Assembly: GCA_900552195.1 (NCBI GenBank) | Contig: URYO01000043.1 | Location: 1-8,525 of the forward strand | Source of the DNA: an uncultured Sutterella sp. | GTDB taxonomy: Bacteria > Pseudomonadota > Gammaproteobacteria > Burkholderiales > Burkholderiaceae_F | Direction of reading: 5' to 3' | DNA: 8,525 nucleotides | Shown: in pieces, positions 1 to 6,779 of the stretch | How the letters are laid out: each line of letters opens with the position of its first letter | Position numbering within the stretch: position 1 is the first letter of the stretch | Notes under the pieces: model-generated | Told to the model about the DNA's origin: nothing | What the model saw: only the letters and a program-made list of their open reading frames with translations | The model's database searches: none | Program-made: the position numbers and the translations under genes

Positions 1-79
1 TACGCTTCATGGCTACCGTTACCATTTCCGTACCGGATGCCAGAATGGACTGTTCCATGATTTCATTGGATTGAAATTT
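1..79 (-). pseudogene. thiG: ThiG (thiazole synthase) fragment, missing its N-terminus and cut by the window edge
   Basis: Reading the minus strand from about 79 down to 1 gives an open frame containing [10 protein letters not shown] followed directly by [13 protein letters not shown]. This matches the segment near residues 25-45 of ThiG (the E. coli counterpart is ASGSQLVTLAMKRV, from memory). ThiG forms the thiazole ring of thiamine in the cytoplasm from deoxyxylulose phosphate, dehydroglycine and ThiS thiocarboxylate. The frame stays open upstream (toward higher coordinates), but the residues there (FFKIKILKF) do not carry the LGTGK motif that should come just before. No plausible ThiG start follows, so homology stops around 74-82. 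The catalytic lysine region would lie beyond the left edge. The family match is fairly sure although short; whether the gene is truly broken or artificially joined is unknown. Confidence 0.62.
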
Positions 80-186
80 CAGGATTTTGATTTTGAAAAA
101 CAGACCGTCAGAATTAGCAGACAGCTTGTTGGAAACCTGAAACTGAAAGAAAAAGAATTTACGCACCCGATCGTCTGAAATATCCG

Positions 187-2445
187 ATGATTCAAACCAT
201 TGAACGCGGAAACATCAACGGTTTCAAACGCGTTACATGGGATGAAGCTTTAGACAGAGCCTGCGAAGCAATCCTCAAAGCAAAAGAAAGACAAAAAGAG
301 CTCGGATACATTCCTATCTGGGAGCACTCCAAGACATTGCTTCCGTACATGGGACCGTACCTCAACACTTACGGAAACATGTCTGCCGGCAACCAGCTCG
401 ACAGCAACTATGCCGGTATCGGTAAAGGTGTCTTAGGTCACCCAGCCTCTGACATGCTGAACTCCCGCTTCATTCTTTGCTGGTCGGCCGACTCTCAATC
501 CACCTCTCCTCACCTTCCCTTCATCATGACGAAGGCTAAGGAAAGAGGCATACCTATCGTCGTCATCGACACGCGTTACACTGGAACAGTCGGTGCAATG
601 GGTACAGGTGCTGACGGCATTCCGGCCTGGATCTGCCCGCGTCCTGAAACCGACTCTGCCATCCTTGCGGCAATGGCTAATACCATTTACCGCCGCAAAC
701 TTCATGACGAAGCCTATTTGAAGAAACACTGCTTCGGTTTCTACCCGAATGATTCTGTTGTCAGCCAGTCTCCGATCAATGATCCGATGACCGGAAAACC
801 GTACAAAGGACAGCGTTTCACCGTTCCTGCCGGCGAGTCTTTCGTTGAGTACTTAGATTCTCTGCAGAAACAATACGGCGGCGAAGCCGGCGTTCTGCGC
901 TGGGCCTCCGAGCTTTCCGGTGTTCCTGCCAAGACAATCGAAAATCTAGCCATTAAGTACGCCACAACAAAACCGGCCTGCATCTACTCCGGCGCAGCTT
1001 CCGGCGGCGCTCAACGTTCCGGCAACGGTCTCTACTTCTGCTGGCTGTCTTTGGCATTAGCCGCCATGACAGGCAACGCCACCGTTCGCGGCGGCGGTTT
1101 CGGTCCGCTCAGAAGAACTGACGGCATGGCACTGAAACTTGGTCCGGCACCTAAGTTCTGCGAAGCCAAGAAATTTGCTCCGATCCGCTTCTCTCTGTAC
1201 ATGCAGTCCAAAGTTCTGGAAACAGGTTTGGACAACCGCACCGCTCAGCAGCTTCGCGATGACGTATTGAGACTCAACGGCATTGACCTCGGTCCGAATG
1301 CTCACCTGGAAATCGACATGATTTGGAGAGGCGCCGGTTCAGGCGACCGCTTCAATCAGAGTTCTTCCATCAATCCGAAGGTCCTCGCCTATAAGAACCT
1401 GAAGTCCATTATTTCCTGCGAACGAGTTCTGTGCCCGTCCGCTCGTTACTCGGACATCATCTTCCCGGTAGTCACGCAGTTTGAACAGAACTACTTCCAC
1501 GGCGGTCGCGTCAAGACCGATACCAACGTCGTTCGTCAGCTGATCGATCCGATGTACGAATGCAAGACGGACAACGAAATTAATGAACTCTTTGCCAAAC
1601 GCCTCGGTATTCCTTGGAGCATGAACGGCATGACTGACTTGGATGTCATGCGTCAGCAATGGGCCGGCGCCAAACTGCCCGAAGCCTATAAGAAGATTGA
1701 TCCGGATATGAAGCTCCCGAGCTTTGAAGAAATGCTTAAAACAGCAAACCTTCAGCTGCCTGTTCCTCCGGAAGAAAGCATCATTCCGTCTGCAAAATTC
1801 GAGCCTGGAAAATTCCCGACCGATACCGGCATGATCAACTTCTATTCTCCGTTCCTCGCTTCTCGCGACCGTGTGGTTATGGGTGTACCGTCTGCACGCT
1901 ACGTCAGGCCGCCGCAGGGCTACGAAGACATCATGGAAGGCAAGAAGAGCCCGGCTTCCGGCAGAGTCTATACCCTGCAGTACACAACTCCTCATCTGAT
2001 TCACCGCTGCCATTCCGTCTACGACAACACTTCGATGCTGATGGATACGATTCCGCACGGCGTCATGATCAATCCTCAGGATGCTGCTCAGAGAAATATT
2101 CAGGACGGCGAAAAGGTCTATGTCTATAACGACATGGGCTGCACCAAGCTTAAAGCGATCGTTACCAAAGCTCAGCCGAAAAGCGTTGTGTCCATCACAC
2201 AAGGCGCCTGGTACCAGCCGAGCAAGGACGAAACTTACGAAGCTTGGTTCGATGCGGACTACGACGGCAAGGCTGAAAAGCATGTCGTTCCTGTCGACGT
2301 CGGCGGCTGCATGAACGTACTCCTGACAGACCAAGATACCGGCGTATCCGACCCGGTCCTGAACAAGGAAACCGGCGACTCGTGCGGTATGTACGTCAAC
2401 GGACTTCTTTGCGAAGTCAGCAAAACTCTGCCGAATTTCGGCTAA
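187..2445 (+). CDS. DMSO reductase family (DmsA-like) molybdopterin oxidoreductase catalytic subunit, 5'-truncated
   Basis: This is the catalytic subunit of a Mo-bis(pterin guanine dinucleotide) reductase; the family reduces DMSO, TMAO or related acceptors, usually in the periplasm after Tat export. The ATG at 187 is the Met of the internal family motif [10 protein letters not shown] (encoded 160-189), not a real start. The same frame is open back to about 118, after a TAG at 115-117, with no ATG, GTG or TTG and no ribosome site. Residues below count from 187. VTWDEALD is at about 16-23. YGNMS at 62-66 aligns with DmsA YGTYS, making Ser66 the likely Mo ligand. A middle molybdopterin domain follows, and a C-terminal dinucleotide-binding domain spans about 594-680. 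The visible 752 residues (775 with the extension) compare with roughly 800-830 in intact relatives. The Tat leader and N-terminal Cys-rich 4Fe-4S segment are missing. The substrate cannot be named from sequence. The gene leads directly into its DmsB-like partner. Confidence 0.9.
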   Translation: MIQTIERGNINGFKRVTWDEALDRACEAILKAKERQKELGYIPIWEHSKTLLPYMGPYLNTYGNMSAGNQLDSNYAGIGKGVLGHPASDMLNSRFILCWSADSQSTSPHLPFIMTKAKERGIPIVVIDTRYTGTVGAMGTGADGIPAWICPRPETDSAILAAMANTIYRRKLHDEAYLKKHCFGFYPNDSVVSQSPINDPMTGKPYKGQRFTVPAGESFVEYLDSLQKQYGGEAGVLRWASELSGVPAKTIENLAIKYATTKPACIYSGAASGGAQRSGNGLYFCWLSLALAAMTGNATVRGGGFGPLRRTDGMALKLGPAPKFCEAKKFAPIRFSLYMQSKVLETGLDNRTAQQLRDDVLRLNGIDLGPNAHLEIDMIWRGAGSGDRFNQSSSINPKVLAYKNLKSIISCERVLCPSARYSDIIFPVVTQFEQNYFHGGRVKTDTNVVRQLIDPMYECKTDNEINELFAKRLGIPWSMNGMTDLDVMRQQWAGAKLPEAYKKIDPDMKLPSFEEMLKTANLQLPVPPEESIIPSAKFEPGKFPTDTGMINFYSPFLASRDRVVMGVPSARYVRPPQGYEDIMEGKKSPASGRVYTLQYTTPHLIHRCHSVYDNTSMLMDTIPHGVMINPQDAAQRNIQDGEKVYVYNDMGCTKLKAIVTKAQPKSVVSITQGAWYQPSKDETYEAWFDADYDGKAEKHVVPVDVGGCMNVLLTDQDTGVSDPVLNKETGDSCGMYVNGLLCEVSKTLPNFG

Positions 2446-2456
2446 TGACAACCGTT

Positions 2457-2461
2457 AGGAG
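2457..2461 (+). promoter_or_regulatory. Shine-Dalgarno site for the DmsB-like gene
   Basis: AGGAG lies 8 bases before the ATG at 2470, in the 24-base gap after the catalytic subunit gene. It is a near-ideal ribosome binding site and supports that start. It also shows that the Fe-S subunit can be translated on its own, even though the upstream gene is broken at its 5' end. Confidence 0.7.
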
Positions 2462-2469
2462 AAAACATC

Positions 2470-3174
2470 ATGACACAATGGGGTTTCTATTTTGACCAAA
2501 CCCGCTGCTACGGTTGCAAGACGTGTACCGTTGCCTGCAAAGAATGGAACGAAGGCCGCAGAGGCGATGCCAAGATCAATGAACTAAAGGATTTGCCTCA
2601 GTACGAAACGCCTGAAAAATGGCAGGCCGGCAGTGACGAATCTGCCAGCAACCTTGCGATGCTGCGTAAATTCGACATGAAGGAAACATGGAGAAGAGTG
2701 ACTTTCGCAGAACTCGGCGACAATCCTCCGAATGTTGAGATCGCTCCGCTCTCGATTTCCTGCAACCACTGCGAAAACCCGGCCTGTATCCCGGTCTGTC
2801 CGGTAAAGGCAATCACTAAGGAACCGGAGTTCGGCGCCGTCATCGTCGACTCTTCGAAGTGCATCGGCTGCGGCAGCTGCGCAAAGGCTTGTCCTTGGGG
2901 CGCTCCTCAGTATTACGAAGATCTCAGCAAGACTGCCTTTGATGATCCGAAACATCCGAAGATGACCAAATGCGACATGTGCATCGATCGCTTGAAACAA
3001 GGACTCAAACCGGCATGCGTTGCAGCCTGTATCGGCAGAGCACTCGAATGCGGTCCGATCGAGGAACTTAGGAAACGCCACCCGGATGCGACCATCACGG
3101 CTTTGGGTTTCGAGCCCGGCAACACTAAGCCTTGCATCCTCTTCAAATCGAGAACGTTTAATCCCGGAAGTTAA
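2470..3174 (+). CDS. DmsB-like electron-transfer subunit with four 4Fe-4S clusters
   Basis: This is the iron-sulfur partner of the upstream molybdoenzyme, carrying electrons from a quinol donor or anchor subunit to the catalytic centre. Four cysteine groups are visible: C13/C16/C19/C23 (CYGCKTCTVAC), C98/C101/C106/C110 (CNHCENPACIPVC), C131/C134/C137/C141 (CIGCGSCAKAC), and C168/C171/C183/C187 (CDMC then CVAAC). The usual pairing of the first group with the last, and of the second with the third, would fill four clusters. No cysteine is missing. At 234 residues it is slightly longer than E. coli DmsB (about 205), with the extra length mostly between cluster groups 1 and 2 and at the C-terminus. 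It has no Tat leader, as expected for a subunit exported together with its partner. No DmsC-like membrane anchor gene follows. Family assignment is secure; the exact respiratory substrate is not. Confidence 0.93.
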   Translation: MTQWGFYFDQTRCYGCKTCTVACKEWNEGRRGDAKINELKDLPQYETPEKWQAGSDESASNLAMLRKFDMKETWRRVTFAELGDNPPNVEIAPLSISCNHCENPACIPVCPVKAITKEPEFGAVIVDSSKCIGCGSCAKACPWGAPQYYEDLSKTAFDDPKHPKMTKCDMCIDRLKQGLKPACVAACIGRALECGPIEELRKRHPDATITALGFEPGNTKPCILFKSRTFNPGS

Positions 3175-3177
3175 TTT

Positions 3178-3804
3178 ATGAATCAAGCACACATCTCGGA
3201 ATTTGTCATTGCCTCAATGAGGGCAGAGACATTCGGCACTTGGCTGATCGAAGGCTTTAACACGCGAACGGTCAAGCTGCTGGATTGTTACTTCAATTTT
3301 GAATCTGCCTCCGGGCGGGAGTCTCTTATCGAAACGGCGAGGAAAATTCTCGACGACAATGAATTAGAAACCTTGCAGAGAGCTTGGTCTCAAGTTTTCT
3401 GCATCGGTCCGGGGTGTGTTCCTCCGGAAGAAAGCGTTGTCAAAACCGGTTTGTCGATGCAGGAACCGCGAGACATGGCGCTCGACTGGTACTATCGATT
3501 CAAGATAAAACCGGCGGCAGGACTCCCCGCAGACAACCTCGGCGTAGAGCTCTTGTTCCTGGGTCGAATTCTTTCTTCAATTCCGGAAGACAATGAAACG
3601 GAAAAAACGAACGTCCTCAAAGAGACCGAAACTTTTGTTCGAGAAAGACTTGCTTGGACAAAGGATTTTTATGTCTCGCTCGAAAACAAGAAGGACAACC
3701 CCGACTTTTCTCTGATTCTTCCTTTTGTAAGCTTAATCCTCGAGTTCATTGATGAACTTTCCGGATTTCTTTCAGAGCACTTAGAAAGCGTTTCTGAAAG
3801 CTAA
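3178..3804 (+). CDS. TorD/DmsD-family molybdoenzyme maturation chaperone
   Basis: This is a cytoplasmic all-helical chaperone family that binds the Tat leader of a DMSO/TMAO reductase catalytic subunit, helps insert the Mo cofactor and holds back premature export. The 208-residue length fits the family (about 200). Two family-like motifs are visible: IGPGCVPPEESV at about 76-87, matching the GP...P..SV loop, and LPADNLGVELLFL at about 116-128, matching the P-x-D-[HN]-L...E-L.F-L segment that forms part of the leader-binding surface. The ATG is only 3 bases after the stop of the DmsB-like gene and has no strong ribosome site, so translational coupling is likely. Its presumed client is the upstream catalytic subunit, whose Tat leader is absent here. 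The assignment rests on motifs, length and position; whether it is closer to TorD or DmsD is not resolved. Confidence 0.82.
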   Translation: MNQAHISEFVIASMRAETFGTWLIEGFNTRTVKLLDCYFNFESASGRESLIETARKILDDNELETLQRAWSQVFCIGPGCVPPEESVVKTGLSMQEPRDMALDWYYRFKIKPAAGLPADNLGVELLFLGRILSSIPEDNETEKTNVLKETETFVRERLAWTKDFYVSLENKKDNPDFSLILPFVSLILEFIDELSGFLSEHLESVSES

Positions 3805-3820
3805 GTTTCGCTTCTATTTG

Positions 3821-3857
3821 AAAAGGCTGTGATTCCATCTAGAATCGCAGCCTTTTT
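3821..3857 (+). terminator. Intrinsic terminator after the reductase module
   Basis: The left arm 3821-3835 (AAAAGGCTGTGATTC) pairs with 3842-3856 (GAATCGCAGCCTTTT) in a 15-bp stem with one G-U pair and a 6-base loop. The right arm ends in a run of five T (3853-3857). It begins 16 bases after the chaperone stop, as expected for the end of that operon. The A-run on the left arm could give some activity in the other direction, but no opposing gene is present. Confidence 0.88.
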
Positions 3858-3922
3858 GTCGTTCTTCCGGCCTGAAATTCAGTTCATTATTTTTGTGCAA
3901 TTTATCCTGAATTCGGCAAGAT

Positions 3923-3953
3923 TTGCTCTTTTACTCTCAAAGTCGCTTAATAT
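3923..3953 (+). promoter_or_regulatory. Candidate sigma-70 promoter for the fabI operon
   Basis: TTGCTC (3923-3928) and TAATAT (3948-3953) are separated by 19 bases; reading the -10 as TTAATA (3947-3952) gives 18. The elements sit in an AT-rich gap between the upstream terminator and fabI, about 33 bases before the ATG at 3986, which leaves a short 5' leader. Spacing is longer than the optimum and the -35 is imperfect. An operon start is required somewhere in 3858-3975, but this exact site is inferred. Confidence 0.35.
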
Positions 3954-3975
3954 CTCAGGAGTTTAGAAATTCCTT

Positions 3976-3983
3976 AGGAAGAA
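3976..3983 (+). promoter_or_regulatory. Shine-Dalgarno site that fixes the fabI start
   Basis: AGGAAGAA lies just upstream of the ATG at 3986. It favours that start over the in-frame ATG at 3923, which would add 21 residues without family similarity and would overlap the candidate promoter. Confidence 0.65.
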
Positions 3984-3985
3984 CA

Positions 3986-4774
3986 ATGAGTTTGCTCAAA
4001 GACAAAAAAATCCTGCTGACGGGTGTGTTATCCAACCGCTCAATCGCTTACGGCATTGCCAAGGCCTGCCATCGTGAAGGTGCTCAGCTCGCTTTCACTT
4101 ACCAGAATGAAAGATTCCTGGATCGCATCACAGGTTTTGCCAAAGAATTTGACAGCGAAATCGTCCTTCCGCTGGACGTTGCCGATGACGCTCAGATTTT
4201 TGCTCTTGCCGAAACCCTAAAGACAACTTGGGGCACTTTAGACGGCGTCGTCCACTCCATCGGTTTTGCTCCTCGTGAAGCCATTCAAGGCGATTTCTTA
4301 GACGGTCTGTCTCGCGACGCTTTCAAAACAGCGCTGGATATCTCCGCATACTCCTTCCCGGCCTTAGTTAAGGCACTCGTTCCTCTGATGGAAGGTCATC
4401 CTTCTTCCGTCCTCACGCTGACCTACTTAGGCAGCGAGCGCGTCGTGCCGAATTACAACACTATGGGTGTTGCCAAGGCAGCTTTGGAAGCTTCTGTCCG
4501 CTATCTTGCCAACAGCCTCGGTCCCAAAGGAATCCGCGCCAACGCTATTTCCTCCGGTCCGATCAAGACTCTGGCAGCCAGCGGCATTAAAGATTTCTCC
4601 AAGATCCTGAAGTACATGGAAACATCAGCTCCGCTCAGACGCACGGTTACCATCGACGAAGTCGGCAACACGGCAGCTTTCCTGCTCTCGGACTATGCTT
4701 CCGGCATCACAGGCGATAATGTTTATGTCGACGCCGGTTTCCACTCCATCGCTGTCCCTGATCTTCTGGAATAA
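3986..4774 (+). CDS. fabI: Enoyl-[acyl-carrier-protein] reductase (NADH), FabI
   Basis: FabI reduces trans-2-enoyl-ACP to acyl-ACP with NADH, the last step of each type II fatty-acid elongation cycle, in the cytoplasm. It is the triclosan-target member of the short-chain dehydrogenase superfamily. From the ATG at 3986 the protein has 262 residues, matching E. coli FabI length. The N-terminal nucleotide-binding motif is TGVLSNRSIAYGIA. The catalytic Y-x6-K pair is Tyr157 and Lys164 in YNTMGVAK, preceded by Tyr147 in TYLGSER; these correspond to E. coli Tyr146, Tyr156 and Lys163. The NAISSGPIKTLAASGI stretch is the substrate-binding loop. The Y-x6-K spacing separates FabI from FabL and FabV types. 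A longer in-frame start at 3923 is rejected because it adds non-homologous residues and lacks a good ribosome site. It is the first gene of a probable five-gene operon. Confidence 0.96.
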   Translation: MSLLKDKKILLTGVLSNRSIAYGIAKACHREGAQLAFTYQNERFLDRITGFAKEFDSEIVLPLDVADDAQIFALAETLKTTWGTLDGVVHSIGFAPREAIQGDFLDGLSRDAFKTALDISAYSFPALVKALVPLMEGHPSSVLTLTYLGSERVVPNYNTMGVAKAALEASVRYLANSLGPKGIRANAISSGPIKTLAASGIKDFSKILKYMETSAPLRRTVTIDEVGNTAAFLLSDYASGITGDNVYVDAGFHSIAVPDLLE

Positions 4775-4783
4775 GGATTCATC

Positions 4784-5176
4784 ATGCATTTTTGGGCTTT
4801 TATCGGAAGTCTTCTGCTTGCTTCGGGCGTTGCTATGGGCGCGTACGGTGCGCATGGCTTGCGAGCCATCGTGGACGTACCTCGTTCCATCGAAGCATTT
4901 GAATATGCCGTTCAATATCAGCTCATCAGCGCTTTAGGCTTTTTTGCTATTGCTTGGGCAACGAACCACTTCAAAGCCGGTTTGGTCAATCTGGCCGGCC
5001 TTCTGCTTCTGATCGGAACGATCGGCTTTTCTCTGAGCATCTACCTTCTCGTTCTTGCTCAATGGAGACCTTGGCCTTTGGTCACTCCGATCTCCGGCGG
5101 CTTCATGATCGCAGCCTGGATCGTCATGGCCATCGCATGCCTGACCTCTAAGCCGAAACACAGCTCTTTCTATTAA
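4784..5176 (+). CDS. DUF423 family (YgdD-like) small inner-membrane protein
   Basis: A 130-residue hydrophobic protein with about four predicted membrane helices: roughly 4-24, 43-61, 65-88 and 99-120. The family hallmark GAYGAHGL is at about 19-26 (usual form GAFGAHGL). A Y-Q segment follows at about 44-45, and TPISGG then GFMIAAW near the C-terminal end match the family's TPIGG...GW motif. No biochemical function is established for DUF423; the conserved small polar and His residues inside the membrane suggest a structural or transport-related role, but that is speculation. The second motif reads YQLISAL, where the family commonly has H-A-L, so one conserved His is replaced here. Its ribosome site (TAAGGA) overlaps the fabI stop codon and the gap is 9 bases, so the two are probably co-transcribed and coupled. 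Confidence 0.85.
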   Translation: MHFWAFIGSLLLASGVAMGAYGAHGLRAIVDVPRSIEAFEYAVQYQLISALGFFAIAWATNHFKAGLVNLAGLLLLIGTIGFSLSIYLLVLAQWRPWPLVTPISGGFMIAAWIVMAIACLTSKPKHSSFY

Positions 5177-5201
5177 TAAATCGTTTTGTTCCGGAAGATC
5201 A

Positions 5202-5897
5202 ATGCTCTCTTCTCTGCCTTATCCGCTTCTCTTTGTGTCCGACTGCTCCGAGCGGCCGCCGCAAAAGTATATCGACAGATACCTAAGCCCGGCCCTGCTG
5301 AAATATGCGGAAAACCATCCTCTGGAACAAAACGCCATCCTCTGGAGCCGACTGCTCCTTCTTTCCATTCCTTACCAGCAGCATCCTGAAGATCCTCCTT
5401 TGATGATCGTTTCGGATCGCTTTACCAAAAGCCTGACGCTGGGCGGCGACTCTTATCACTACTGTAAGACTGACTGGCAAGGGGACAATCTTGCGCTGGT
5501 CGTCTCCGACCTGCCGGTTTTTCTTTCCTTCAAATCTTTTGATTCGGTCAATGATCATTTGAAGGAAATTGCCCGACTGCGTTTCCCTGCCATCATTAAC
5601 AATTGGATTGATCGTCAGGAAAATTCCGAACTCGCCTTCTACCAGTACTGGACGCTGAGTGAGTGTCTTAAAGATCGAGACGATCCGACTGTTCGGATCA
5701 AAATCGATGATGACGACTGTTTGACCGTCCGCGGTTCCAGCGTACTTCTGCGTGAGACCTTCCAGTTTTGGACCTCTGAGGATTGGATCTGTACAGTTCA
5801 AGGACCGGCCCTGACAAATTTGCTTTACGAAGTCAGAGAACCGGAAAAAACGCTTCAGCTGCTCGACGAAGCTTTCGAGAAATTTGGCACGGAGTAG
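5202..5897 (+). CDS. Uncharacterised 231-residue soluble protein upstream of nadK
   Basis: I do not recognise a family. The product has no convincing signal peptide beyond a mildly hydrophobic start (MLSSLPYPLLFV) and no membrane segments, so it is probably cytoplasmic. It is rich in aromatic residues and acidic overall, with a run of four Asp at 169-172 between predicted beta strands (VRIKI and CLTVRG). The C-terminal 25 residues look helical and charged. GGAAGA at 5193-5198 supports the ATG at 5202; a shorter frame starting at 5186 is a shadow. It begins 25 bases after the DUF423 gene and ends 3 bases before nadK, whose GGAG ribosome site lies inside this gene's last codons, so translation of the two is probably coupled. 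Codon use resembles its neighbours, which argues for a genuine, resident gene. The placement invites a link to NAD(P) metabolism or fatty-acid synthesis, but nothing in the sequence shows one. Confidence 0.8.
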   Translation: MLSSLPYPLLFVSDCSERPPQKYIDRYLSPALLKYAENHPLEQNAILWSRLLLLSIPYQQHPEDPPLMIVSDRFTKSLTLGGDSYHYCKTDWQGDNLALVVSDLPVFLSFKSFDSVNDHLKEIARLRFPAIINNWIDRQENSELAFYQYWTLSECLKDRDDPTVRIKIDDDDCLTVRGSSVLLRETFQFWTSEDWICTVQGPALTNLLYEVREPEKTLQLLDEAFEKFGTE

Positions 5898-5900
5898 AAA

Positions 5901-6773
5901 ATGACAAAAGAATTCAGCACCGTAGGAGTTTTCGGAAAACGAGATTCTGTCGATTACGAACCTCTGCGCATTATTGCCGAGCTGCTCATTAAATCCGGAC
6001 GCCAAGTTCTGTTGGAGAAAAAGCCGGCGGAAGCACTTTCGCTCGGCGAAGGCTATACCCGAGACGAAATCGGCAAGAACTCCGACCTCATCATCATTTA
6101 CGGGGGTGACGGAACTTTCTTAGGGGTTTCACGCCGAATGGCGCATTACGATGTGCCTTTCATCGGCGTCAATGCCGGTCGTCTCGGTTTTGTCACTGAC
6201 ATTCCGTCGGACAAAATGGTCGAAGAGATATCAGAGATCCTAAGCGGCCACTATTACACGGATACTCGCTGTCTTCTAGAGGGCATCCAGATTCGTGACG
6301 GCAAAGAGATTTACCGCAATGTCGCCGTCAATGAGATCTGCGTCTCTCGCGGCAACTCCGGCGGCATGATTGAGGTCTCCGTCTCGGTTAATAAACTTCC
6401 GATGAGCCGCCAAAGAGCCGATGGTTTAATTGTTTCCACACCGACGGGTTCGACGGCTTATGCATTGAGCGTCGGCGGCCCGATGATTTATCCGTCAGTT
6501 GCGTGCACGCTTTTGATCCCCGTTGCTCCCCATTCGCTGGCTAATCGCCCGATCGTGATCCCGGAGAACTCGCTGATCGAAATTACGGTGACGGATATGA
6601 GAGACGCCACCCTGTATTTCGATATGCAGGACAATTCCGAGGTTTTAGTAGGGGATATCATTAAGGCCTCCCCCTATCCTCATCGCGTTAAAATTCTCCA
6701 TCCGAGTCGACACAACTACTTCGATACGTTGTGCAAAAAATTACATTGGAATTACCTTCCCACGGACCGATAA
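5901..6773 (+). CDS. nadK: NAD kinase (ATP/polyphosphate-dependent), NadK
   Basis: NadK phosphorylates NAD+ at the 2' position of the adenosine ribose to make NADP+, and is the usual essential source of NADP in bacteria. The 290-residue length matches the family (E. coli 292). The hallmark GGDG is at 68-71, with Asp70 the expected catalytic residue, followed by GVNAGRLGFVTD. The VNE motif, DGLIVSTPTGSTAYALSVGGP and PHSLANRPIVI form the NAD-binding part. The C-terminal motif usually seen as D-G/S-Q reads DMQ here, a mild departure. The C-terminal end (HNYFDTLCKKLHW) matches betaproteobacterial NadK proteins. The GGAG at 5891-5894 precedes the ATG by 6 bases. recN follows 6 bases after the stop, a common nadK-recN arrangement in proteobacteria. 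Confidence 0.96.
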   Translation: MTKEFSTVGVFGKRDSVDYEPLRIIAELLIKSGRQVLLEKKPAEALSLGEGYTRDEIGKNSDLIIIYGGDGTFLGVSRRMAHYDVPFIGVNAGRLGFVTDIPSDKMVEEISEILSGHYYTDTRCLLEGIQIRDGKEIYRNVAVNEICVSRGNSGGMIEVSVSVNKLPMSRQRADGLIVSTPTGSTAYALSVGGPMIYPSVACTLLIPVAPHSLANRPIVIPENSLIEITVTDMRDATLYFDMQDNSEVLVGDIIKASPYPHRVKILHPSRHNYFDTLCKKLHWNYLPTDR

Positions 6774-6779
6774 TCTCTC

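Noticed and set aside
2..178. + strand open frame at the left edge resembling a tyrosine recombinase ([25 protein letters not shown] pattern split over 74-135)
   Set aside because: The R-x-G-E box and catalytic Arg are absent and the spacing from the TGC to the GLKF segment is wrong. The first third of the frame is antisense to a much better ThiG match on the other strand, so the similarity is probably chance.
1339..2451. 370-codon minus-strand open frame opposite the reductase catalytic subunit
   Set aside because: It is a shadow: the sense gene has clear family motifs across this span, the antisense product shows no recognisable domain, and it has no operon context. Codon bias of the sense gene (few TTA, CTA or TCA codons) keeps the opposite strand open.
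2584..3192. 202-codon minus-strand open frame opposite the DmsB-like gene
   Set aside because: The sense strand encodes sixteen correctly spaced cluster cysteines, leaving no reason to credit the antisense frame.
5186..5389. Short + strand frame overlapping the start of the 231-residue gene
   Set aside because: It is out of frame with the longer gene, Arg/Ala/Pro-rich as shadow frames often are, and its ATG lacks a ribosome site; the GGAAGA serves the ATG at 5202.
5283..6005. 240-codon minus-strand open frame over the unknown gene and the start of nadK
   Set aside because: The + strand alternative has a ribosome site, tight operon spacing and similar codon use to its neighbours; the antisense frame crosses the well-supported nadK start.
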